DNA of 6,140 nt from Myxococcales bacterium (GTDB taxonomy: Bacteria; Myxococcota_A; Polyangia; Polyangiales; Houyiibacteriaceae): the NCBI GenBank assembly GCA_020354595.1, contig CP070650.1, forward strand, positions 1,052,151 through 1,058,290, given 5' to 3'. Position numbers and translations under genes: made by a program. Positions within the stretch are counted from its first letter, which is position 1. Every line of letters starts with the position of its first letter. Positions 1 through 5,622 of this stretch are shown here, one piece after another. The notes beneath the pieces were generated by a model. It searched no databases, was not told the DNA's origin, and saw nothing but the letters and a program-made list of their open reading frames with translations.

Positions 1-13
1 CGATGTCTAGGGG

Positions 14-1402
14 TCAGCGGCGGCCACGGCGCCGGCGAAGGGCCTGGGAGACCGCGGTTCGAGGCCTCTTCATGGGGGTGACCTCCGCGTGGCCTCGCTT
101 CGTGAGCTCGGGCGGGAATACGTAAGCCGAAAGGTGGTCCAGGGGGTCGAGCACCTTCCCGTCGTGGAATAGCCCGAAGTGCAAGTGGGGGCCTGAGTCG
201 CGGATTCCGCTTCGGCCGACTTCGCCCAGACGCTGGCCTGCCTCGACGCGGTCGCCGACCTTCACGTCGTAGCTCGCCAGGTGCGAGTAGAGTGACACGA
301 CGCCATCGCCGTGGTCGATCTTCACGAAGAGCCCACGCGGGCCCATGTGCCGTTCGTGGACGATTGCAGCGCCCCAAGGCTCGAGTGGGATGTGCGCCCT
401 GCGTTCCCAGTCGACGCCTGCGAAGATCACGGTGCCGGCTGCGACCGAACGAACCGGCTCCCCGTACTCCGACGCGAAGTCGATGCCCCGGTGAAGGCGA
501 CGGCCCCGATCGCGAGGCTCGCCGAGGCCGCTCGTCGCCACCCGCGGGTAGCCGTCGAGCGGGCTCACGAAGGCAATATCGCCAATACGATGTCCGCCGT
601 TTTTCCTTCGCGCGTAGCTGTTGAGGAGCCGCCGCCTGGCCGTGAGGATTCTGTCCTCCGGTGCGGTATCGCCGACCTGATCCCCCCAGACGAAGTGCGA
701 CACCGGATGACGATGCGAGGCCGAGTCGAACGCACGGTCGATCTGTGGGCACTGCGCCGCAAAGATGTGAAGCATCGCGGCAGCGAAGTAGAGATTGGGC
801 TCCGCGCGCAGCAGTGTTTCCCGTCGAAAGGGAAACGCACTCACATCGAGCTCGCTGCGAGTCCAGCCCTCCTTGCCCCAAACGCCGAACTTGTAGATCC
901 CGTCGTCGATGTTGCGCGCGTGCATTCCCACGTTGATCAGCGTGAGTCCGGTTCCGTAGCTGTTGTCGATGTCCGGGCGGCAGTTACCTTGCGTGTAGAC
1001 CAGCGCCGCGAGCAGCCAAGGGTCGACGGAGAACTCCGACCCATAGCGAACGATCGCGTCCGCGTACTTTTCGAGCTCTGCTCGGGTGATCGTCGGTGGG
1101 CAGAGCTGCTCCATCGCATGGGCAAGCTCGGTCGGCGCGACGAGCGCCGGAGCGGGAGGTTCGTCGGGCCACTCGGAAAGGTCGACCAGTCCAACCCCCC
1201 GAGGGCGCAGCGCAAGCCGTCGCATCTCGTCTGCCGTCAACGGGCCCTTTGGCGCCTCGGGCCGAACCCCTGCAGAGTCGTTCAGGACAACACCCTTGCG
1301 GAGCCGTCGTTTCCACGGCGTCTCCTGGGCGTGGCTTGGCTGAAGGGTGGCGCTCAGACTCAGAACGAAGCCAAGGGTTAAAAGACGCGCGATGACTCTC
1401 AA
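14..1402 (-). CDS. Secreted M23 zinc metallopeptidase with N-terminal lysozyme/transglycosylase-like region
   Basis: Predicted exported peptidoglycan endopeptidase that would cut peptide cross-links in the periplasm or cell wall. The reading frame is open back to a TTG at 1489, but I prefer the TTG at 1400-1402: it follows a GGAG six bases upstream and gives a clean signal peptide (basic MRVIAR, hydrophobic core, likely cut after PSHA at residue 25). Numbering from that start (462 aa): a proline-rich linker to about 100; a helical region about 105-262 laid out like a soluble lytic transglycosylase domain, with the usual ES motif replaced by T-Q138-G; then an M23 domain about 276-426 with the zinc motif HRGID (H304, D308), YSHL (H374) and HLHFG (H406, H408). 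All expected M23 metal and catalytic residues are present, so this domain should be active. The last 19 residues are Arg-rich. It is divergent from the 1554 gene. The M23 call is firm; the transglycosylase-like call is inference from motif spacing. Confidence 0.9.
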   Translation of the reverse strand: MRVIARLLTLGFVLSLSATLQPSHAQETPWKRRLRKGVVLNDSAGVRPEAPKGPLTADEMRRLALRPRGVGLVDLSEWPDEPPAPALVAPTELAHAMEQLCPPTITRAELEKYADAIVRYGSEFSVDPWLLAALVYTQGNCRPDIDNSYGTGLTLINVGMHARNIDDGIYKFGVWGKEGWTRSELDVSAFPFRRETLLRAEPNLYFAAAMLHIFAAQCPQIDRAFDSASHRHPVSHFVWGDQVGDTAPEDRILTARRRLLNSYARRKNGGHRIGDIAFVSPLDGYPRVATSGLGEPRDRGRRLHRGIDFASEYGEPVRSVAAGTVIFAGVDWERRAHIPLEPWGAAIVHERHMGPRGLFVKIDHGDGVVSLYSHLASYDVKVGDRVEAGQRLGEVGRSGIRDSGPHLHFGLFHDGKVLDPLDHLSAYVFPPELTKRGHAEVTPMKRPRTAVSQALRRRRGRR

Positions 1403-1408
1403 GCAGTT

Positions 1409-1412
1409 CTCC
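1409..1412 (-). promoter_or_regulatory. Ribosome binding site GGAG deciding the M23 gene start
   Basis: On the minus strand GGAG is followed by six bases (AACTGC) and then TTG at 1402-1400. This spacing is ideal, and the start it selects puts the hydrophobic signal peptide right at the N-terminus. The longer in-frame start, also TTG (1489-1487), has only a GGAAGG at about 11 bases and would put 29 hydrophilic residues before the signal peptide. No in-frame ATG exists between the two. Confidence 0.55.
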
Positions 1413-1535
1413 GAGCTTACAGGATGCCGGTAGACGAGCCGCCCCTCCAACTTTGCGACGTAAGTATCCAGATTGTTTCGGGTCTTCAAAGGTTTTGCGA
1501 CCTTCCGCCATGTCCGCTAGGGTGCCGGTCAAGCC

Positions 1536-1553
1536 ATGCGGCGAAACGCATAG
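1536..1553 (+). other. Small hairpin / five-codon leader ORF abutting the 1554 gene
   Basis: ATGCG (1536-1540) and CGCAT (1547-1551) form a 5-bp stem around a GCGAAA loop. The same bases read as a complete mini-ORF, M-R-R-N-A-stop, in the frame of the downstream gene, with its TAG directly followed by the ATG at 1554. It has no ribosome binding site that I can see. It could influence translation of the next gene or be coincidence; the stem is short. Confidence 0.2.
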
Positions 1554-2477
1554 ATGAGTAGTCAGAGAGGGACGGACATTTTGGGGGAACGCCTCGCATC
1601 GCTTGCCAACTGCCAGGAGCTTTTTGCTCGCCGTCAGTACGAGCCCGTGATTTCGCCGACTGCACTCGAGGCGACCACGTCGACTTGGTTTGGCGTCGGC
1701 GTCGCTGCGGACGACGCAAGCTGTGGTCTTCCAGTCGACGTTCTGATTCTCGTCTTTGCGCAGGAGATGGTGCGGAGGAAGCTCGGCCTCGCGAAGAGCT
1801 CGATCCTCATTGCCGACAGCAATGCGTGTAACGCCGGCGTTCCGCGGCTCGACGTGCACCGTGCTGCCTCGCTTGCGCAAGCACCGCTCGAAGCGCTCAT
1901 TGACCGGTTTGGTTTTCCGGTAGACATCCGTCGGTCGTCTTCTCTTGCGCCTGCCTCCGAGGTGGAACGCAAACAAGAGGCTCTCGAGATCGACAACGGC
2001 TACGTAGCGCAACAGCTCGTTCAGACCGAGATCATGCGAGAGCGCGGCGCAGCGGTGAAAGTCGGTTGGGCGCTTTCGGCGTGCACCTACGACGAGACTT
2101 ATTTCGATCGCCTCTACAGGAACCGCTTCGGCGAAGAAGTGACGTTCGTCTACACAATTGGCGGGCGGACGCTCAACCCGCAGCGTCCCCGCGCGTGCCC
2201 TTATCTCTGCCGCGAGCCTGCGGATCGGTTGCTTCTCGGTACCCGTGAAAACGCCGTGCGAAAGCTCTATTCCGACCAGAGCTCGCCCGCGATGCGCGGC
2301 TATCGCCGCCTCATCGCCAAGCTCGCTCGCGCGTATCAGCATCTCACCGATGAGGACCCGGGCACGCCCGAAAGCTTCCTGCAGTTCGTCGTCGACGCGT
2401 CCGCGAGGACCTCTACCGCAAGAACGCCGCGAGCCCGCGAATCGCGAGCCGGCGCCCCGTCGAGCTTCGGTCCCTGA
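1554..2477 (+). CDS. Unrecognised soluble protein, weakly HUP/class I aaRS-like
   Basis: I do not recognise this family. The 307-residue product has no signal peptide or membrane segment and a globular composition, unlike the Arg-rich antisense frames. Residues 59-70 (amphipathic) lead into RRKLGLAKSSILIADSNA (74-91), which looks like the helix-strand-D-x-N/H-A step of HUP/class I aminoacyl-tRNA-synthetase folds; GRTLNP (204-209) and CPYLC (215-219) could be further conserved sites. There are six cysteines (20, 57, 92, 177, 215, 219). No HIGH or KMSKS motif is visible, so synthetase activity cannot be claimed. Start choice is uncertain: ATG at 1554 has a poor ribosome site, while TTG at 1581 follows GAGAGGGA by eight bases and would shorten the protein by nine residues. 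The last 24 residues are low-complexity (Ala, Arg, Ser, Thr) and overlap the sulfotransferase gene on the other strand; a -1 shift near 2396 gives a more natural tail ending at 2491, so the 3' end may be frameshifted. Confidence 0.65.
   Translation: MSSQRGTDILGERLASLANCQELFARRQYEPVISPTALEATTSTWFGVGVAADDASCGLPVDVLILVFAQEMVRRKLGLAKSSILIADSNACNAGVPRLDVHRAASLAQAPLEALIDRFGFPVDIRRSSSLAPASEVERKQEALEIDNGYVAQQLVQTEIMRERGAAVKVGWALSACTYDETYFDRLYRNRFGEEVTFVYTIGGRTLNPQRPRACPYLCREPADRLLLGTRENAVRKLYSDQSSPAMRGYRRLIAKLARAYQHLTDEDPGTPESFLQFVVDASARTSTARTPRARESRAGAPSSFGP
1565..1572 (+). promoter_or_regulatory. Purine-rich ribosome binding site favouring a TTG start at 1581
   Basis: GAGAGGGA lies eight bases before an in-frame TTG (1581-1583), codon 10 of the 1554 reading frame. 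The ATG at 1554 has no comparable site upstream. This makes 1581 a credible alternative start and would leave the region between the two divergent genes about 178 bases long. Confidence 0.35.
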
Positions 2478-3315
2478 TCTCCTGCTTCTGAGCTTCGGTA
2501 AGCTCGCTTGCGCCGCCTCCGCTCGTCCCGGAGCGAAGGAACGACTCGGGGCTCACGCCTCGTTCTAGCAGTAGGGCCGTTGCGTGATCGAACACGGACT
2601 CACGGCGCTTCATCGCGTCGAAGCTGCTTTCGATCACCGTTCGGTCGATCCAGCGCTCGTCCCGATCCCACTCGAGAAACTCGACGATCCGCACAATGGT
2701 TTCCTTGCGGCTCTGCACGAGGTCTTCGTAACGAACGATGAGGACATCGGGGTCACCAGCGTGCGCACGCCAACCCGCGACGTGATCGAACCACGATCCA
2801 TACTGAACGCGTCCGTCCATGAACCTCCGATGGAAGTCGCCGAGCGAGCCTTGAAAGCCGAGGTATGCCCGGTAGAAATGGAAATACGACACGAGGACGT
2901 CCTGCACGTCGCGTTCGACGTAGATGTAGCGGGCTCCGTCAGGAAGCCATTCGCGCGGGAGATGGCTCTTGAATACCCTCGGCGACGGGAAGCGTTCCAG
3001 GTCGTCCGCAGTGAGCTCGCCGATCGCTAGCGATCGCTCGAACCAGGGCGAGACCTTCGTCAGATGATCGGGGTCTGGCTGCTCTTCGTGCGTGAGCAGA
3101 TAGAGGATCCATTGGGTCAAGGTCGTGCCAGAGCGTGGGTAGCTCGAGATGAACACGTCGTCGTGCCGCGCCCGAAACTCCATCCGGCCTCGCAGAAAGT
3201 TGGCGATTCGGCGCGCATTGTCCAGATTGCGAACGGCCACGTCGAGTGCGCCGGTGGCCGCTCCGAGGGCTCGGCTCCCGAGGAGCCTTCGTTTCGTCTT
3301 CTTGGTTGGCCGCAT
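2413..3315 (-). CDS. PAPS-dependent sulfotransferase (Sulfotransfer_1 type)
   Basis: Predicted cytosolic enzyme moving a sulfuryl group from PAPS to a hydroxyl or amine on an unknown small molecule. The 300 residues have the family marks in order: the 5'-phosphosulfate loop SSYPRSGTTLTQ (57-68), KSHLP (116-120) with likely catalytic His118, the 3'-phosphate site YIYVERDVQDVLVSYFHFYR (130-149) with Arg135 and Ser143, the acidic strand VRYEDLV (194-200), and near the C-terminus a form of the RxGxxGxW...Q motif, FLRSGTSGGG followed by TEAQKQEI. In that last motif the usual Trp is replaced by Gly. Length is normal for the family. The basic N-terminus (1-45) may be real or an over-extension; Met45 (codon at 3183-3181) is an alternative start about 13 residues before the P-loop. 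It is divergent from the TauE/SafE gene with 30 bases between, and convergent with the 1554 gene. The substrate cannot be read from sequence. Confidence 0.93.
   Translation of the reverse strand: MRPTKKTKRRLLGSRALGAATGALDVAVRNLDNARRIANFLRGRMEFRARHDDVFISSYPRSGTTLTQWILYLLTHEEQPDPDHLTKVSPWFERSLAIGELTADDLERFPSPRVFKSHLPREWLPDGARYIYVERDVQDVLVSYFHFYRAYLGFQGSLGDFHRRFMDGRVQYGSWFDHVAGWRAHAGDPDVLIVRYEDLVQSRKETIVRIVEFLEWDRDERWIDRTVIESSFDAMKRRESVFDHATALLLERGVSPESFLRSGTSGGGASELTEAQKQEIRDRSSTGRRLAIRGLAAFLR
3021..3036. repeat. 16-base perfect palindrome CGATCGCTAGCGATCG
   Basis: The 16 bases equal their own reverse complement and contain two CGATCG units around a central CTAG. The sequence lies inside the sulfotransferase gene, encoding part of ERSLAIGEL. 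It extends on one side to GCGATCGC, a motif known as HIP1 in cyanobacteria and found in other GC-rich genomes. It may be just codon choice, but exact palindromes of this length are uncommon in a window of this size. Confidence 0.45.
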
Positions 3316-3331
3316 GATCCGAGGCTGACTA

Positions 3332-3361
3332 CCCTAGCACCGCTCGTGGAAGCCCTAGCAC
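3332..3361. promoter_or_regulatory. Direct repeat CCCTAGCAC x2, possible operator in the divergent region
   Basis: CCCTAGCAC occurs at 3332-3340 and again at 3353-3361, start to start 21 bases, i.e. two helical turns. The first copy lies in the 30-base gap between the divergent sulfotransferase and TauE/SafE starts; the second lies just inside the proposed TauE/SafE coding start. The spacing suits a dimeric regulator binding one DNA face. The 3330-3335 TACCCT could also serve as a -10-like box for a leaderless transcript. There is no direct evidence for a regulator. Confidence 0.3.
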
Positions 3362-4086
3362 ACATCGCCACGCCCGAGTTCGCCGTCGCGTTCGGCATAA
3401 CCTTCATAGCGGCAGCCGTGCAGAGCACGGTCGGCTTCGGGTTTTCGCTCCTGAGCGTCCCGCTGCTCTCCCTGCTCAACCCGCTCTTTGCGCCCGTTCC
3501 GCAGCTCATCGTCGTTTGGCCCTTGACGGTCGCGATGGTCTTACGCGAGCGCCACGCGGTCGAGGTACGGAGCACCCTGTGGATCTTTACCGGGCGGATA
3601 CCCGGAGCGCTGATTGGCGTTGCCCTTCTGAAGTTGCTCACGAATGGGGCGCTCGACGTGTTGATGTCGTTCATGGTGATCGTCGGCGTCATCCTGGTCG
3701 TCGGCACCGGAAGTTTTCGGCGTACCTCGGCAAGGGAGTTCCTCGCCGGGGTGGCCTCAGGCACGATGGCGATGGTGTCCGCCATCGGCGGCCCGCCGAT
3801 CGCGCTCCTCTATCGCAACGACGAGGGACCGACCGTCCGTGCGAACCTCGCCTTGGTATTCGCCATCGGGTTGACGATTACCATCAGCGTCCGCGCGGCG
3901 GCGGGCGAGGTCAGTTGGGACGAGGTCGCCGTTGGCGTCGCGTTGTTGCCCGCCGTCTGGTTGGGGCTTCGTGCCAGCCGCTCGTTGATCCCTAGAGTCG
4001 ACGGCGCCCGGCTCCGCAACGCCATCGTCGTCATCGCGATCGGCGCCGCAATGCTTCTGCTAGTGCGCGGTATGCTTAATTGGTGA
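3346..4086 (+). CDS. TauE/SafE family membrane transporter (sulfite/organosulfonate exporter type)
   Basis: Predicted inner-membrane permease. Members of the TauE/SafE (DUF81) family export sulfite, sulfoacetate or related anions, though many have unknown substrates. The reading frame is open from 3064, but the first 94 codons are antisense to the sulfotransferase and read as shadow. I choose GTG at 3346, giving 246 residues, normal for the family, with the first membrane segment right after the start; no good ribosome site is visible. Hydrophobic segments lie near 10-27, 31-48, 52-66, 77-99, 103-120, 131-155, 166-187, 191-209 and 225-243. The family's two related halves are recognisable: AAAVQSTVGFGFSLLSVPLL (22-41) and FLAGVASGTMAMVSAIGGPP (132-151), with the typical GGPP turn. 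It is divergent from the sulfotransferase, which hints at a sulfur-related substrate but does not prove one. Its stop overlaps the convergent YkuD gene's stop region by 11 bases. Confidence 0.88.
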   Translation: MEALAHIATPEFAVAFGITFIAAAVQSTVGFGFSLLSVPLLSLLNPLFAPVPQLIVVWPLTVAMVLRERHAVEVRSTLWIFTGRIPGALIGVALLKLLTNGALDVLMSFMVIVGVILVVGTGSFRRTSAREFLAGVASGTMAMVSAIGGPPIALLYRNDEGPTVRANLALVFAIGLTITISVRAAAGEVSWDEVAVGVALLPAVWLGLRASRSLIPRVDGARLRNAIVVIAIGAAMLLLVRGMLNW

Positions 4087-5473
4087 AGTAGACCCAGGTG
4101 GTGTCGGGATGGAAGCGAACCGCGTGCCACGCAGGTGGCACTTCCGGGTCGCTCCAGTAGTAGAGCCAACGTGCGTCGACCGGGGCGATGTTCGTGCAGC
4201 CATGGCTCCGCACTTTGCCGAAGTCGGTGTGCCAGTACGCCCCATGAAGCGCGTACCCGCCGTGGTAGTACAGCGTCCACGGCACCTCTTCGACCTCGTA
4301 GAAGCCGTCGATGGGGTCCTCGGCGTTCATCGTCGTCGAGATGTACTTCTGTTGGACTTGAAAGAGGCCCGTCGGTGGCTCGTAGCCTTCCTTGCCGCTC
4401 GAGATCACCGTGGCGTAGACCGGACGGTCCCCTTGATACGCGACCAAGGACTGATCGGAGAGGTCGACGTGAACCCATTTCGCGTTGGCGGGCACGCTAT
4501 TAGGCCGCTTCACCTGGCGCAGCACGCGGACCTCGGTCCTGCGAATGGCGCCCGCAGCGCCGATCACGTACTCGACCCCGTCCTTTCGAAGCTCCTCTTG
4601 GATCACGAAACGTGCGAGCTTCTCCGCCTTGCCGGTGACGCGAACTGCGTCGCCTTTCAGGCTCAAGAGCTCCCGGTCCTCGCCCCAAACGAACGCCATG
4701 GGCAGCCGCCAGCCACCGCGGCCGAGCTCCTCGCATCGGATCGGCTCTGGGTTTCGAAGGTCGACGTCGTCCACGCGGACGTAGCGCCCTCGAATGGTCC
4801 GGTAGAAGACGGCGCCGTCCGACTCTCGGGTCTCCTCGTCCGCGAGCGCCAGGAAGTAGTCGCCCTCCATTAGCGACGATACGACCTCCGGTGTCGGTCC
4901 CTTCTTCTCCATCGCGCGCCGTGCCTGCTTCTCTTCTTGCACGCTCGGCATTCGATAGTAGCGCGGCGCGCGCTGATTGATGACACGCGCGTATTGGTAC
5001 GGGAGGTGGTTGCTAACCTCTGCTGGAGGAACACCATAGGACTTCGCCTTCGGCTCCTCGCTGATGTGAAACCCTAGCGAAGAGCAGACGTAGCCGAACG
5101 GCACGGCCTGGTACCAGGTTCCGTTCTTGCACCCGGCGCCCGTGACCTTGTTTCCGAGTCTCAACGCCGTCCCGCGACGGATGATGCCAGCGACCTTGGG
5201 GCTGCTCGCGGTCTTGTCGTATACGAACGCGTCGTAGTGAAACGCCGCGCCGAAGAGCTTGGAGCCGCTGGGATTGTCGCGTGGGCTGTGCATACGTTCG
5301 TTCCAGCCGTCGAGCCCTGGCGCACGCAGGACTCGCTGCCCGTCGACTACCTCGACGCGAGACTGGCCGGGCTCAGACGAGTGCTCGCCGAGAGCGCCCG
5401 TGCCCACGCCTACGCCGGCAATCAAGATCGCCAAGGCTGAGAGAGTCCATCGATTTGCGAAGAGTCGCAGCAT
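4076..5473 (-). CDS. Secreted L,D-transpeptidase (YkuD domain) with SH3-like N-terminal domain
   Basis: Predicted periplasmic cysteine enzyme that would form 3-3 peptidoglycan cross-links or attach proteins to the wall. The 465-residue product starts at ATG 5473 with a signal peptide (MLRLFANRW, hydrophobic core 11-27, likely cut near ALG29); no lipobox Cys follows. Residues about 72-136 look like an SH3-like wall-targeting domain, with VYDKTASSPKVAGIIRRGT and C115/C130 close enough in the fold to pair. A long middle region (140-325), rich in charged and aromatic residues, has no domain I can name. The YkuD domain starts near 332 (WVHVDLSDQSLVAYQGDRPV) and ends with the active site: H410 in ALHGAYWH and RSHGCTNI (422-429) with H424 and catalytic Cys426. 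All key residues are intact. No clear ribosome site precedes the ATG. It is divergent from the 5623 gene and convergent with TauE/SafE. Confidence 0.93.
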   Translation of the reverse strand: MLRLFANRWTLSALAILIAGVGVGTGALGEHSSEPGQSRVEVVDGQRVLRAPGLDGWNERMHSPRDNPSGSKLFGAAFHYDAFVYDKTASSPKVAGIIRRGTALRLGNKVTGAGCKNGTWYQAVPFGYVCSSLGFHISEEPKAKSYGVPPAEVSNHLPYQYARVINQRAPRYYRMPSVQEEKQARRAMEKKGPTPEVVSSLMEGDYFLALADEETRESDGAVFYRTIRGRYVRVDDVDLRNPEPIRCEELGRGGWRLPMAFVWGEDRELLSLKGDAVRVTGKAEKLARFVIQEELRKDGVEYVIGAAGAIRRTEVRVLRQVKRPNSVPANAKWVHVDLSDQSLVAYQGDRPVYATVISSGKEGYEPPTGLFQVQQKYISTTMNAEDPIDGFYEVEEVPWTLYYHGGYALHGAYWHTDFGKVRSHGCTNIAPVDARWLYYWSDPEVPPAWHAVRFHPDTTWVYFTN

Positions 5474-5622
5474 GTCGTGCAGAGTGAATCGCGGCGCTCA
5501 ACCCCACACCGCGGCCCGAGGATAGCGCCACTTCCGCAGGATTCAAAAGATCAGCCCTGCCGTCGATCTCGGGCGCAATTTCTGCATTAGGGCGCGTCCC
5601 CGGCCGGTGGTAAACCCTGCTC

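Noticed and set aside
311..1381. Plus-strand open frame of 356 codons
   Set aside because: Exactly antisense to the M23 gene, whose zinc motifs and signal peptide establish the minus strand as coding.
984..2342. Long minus-strand open frame of 452 codons
   Set aside because: It runs antisense to the 1554 gene and then out of frame through the N-terminal part of the M23 gene. Composition is Arg/Pro/Ser-rich without a recognisable domain, as expected of a shadow in GC-rich DNA.
3064..3345. N-terminal extension of the TauE/SafE reading frame
   Set aside because: These 94 codons lie antisense to the sulfotransferase P-loop region, encode no hydrophobic or family-like sequence, and would make the protein far longer than the family norm.
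3117..3785. Minus-strand open frame of 222 codons
   Set aside because: Overlaps the sulfotransferase in another frame and is antisense to TauE/SafE; no motif and a composition rich in Thr, Arg and Pro.
4109..4873. Plus-strand open frame of 254 codons
   Set aside because: Antisense to the L,D-transpeptidase, whose SHGC active site is intact on the minus strand.
5474..5622. Promoter or regulatory RNA between the L,D-transpeptidase and membrane-protein genes
   Set aside because: I looked for -35/-10 pairs, hairpins and repeats on both strands and saw nothing strong enough to call.
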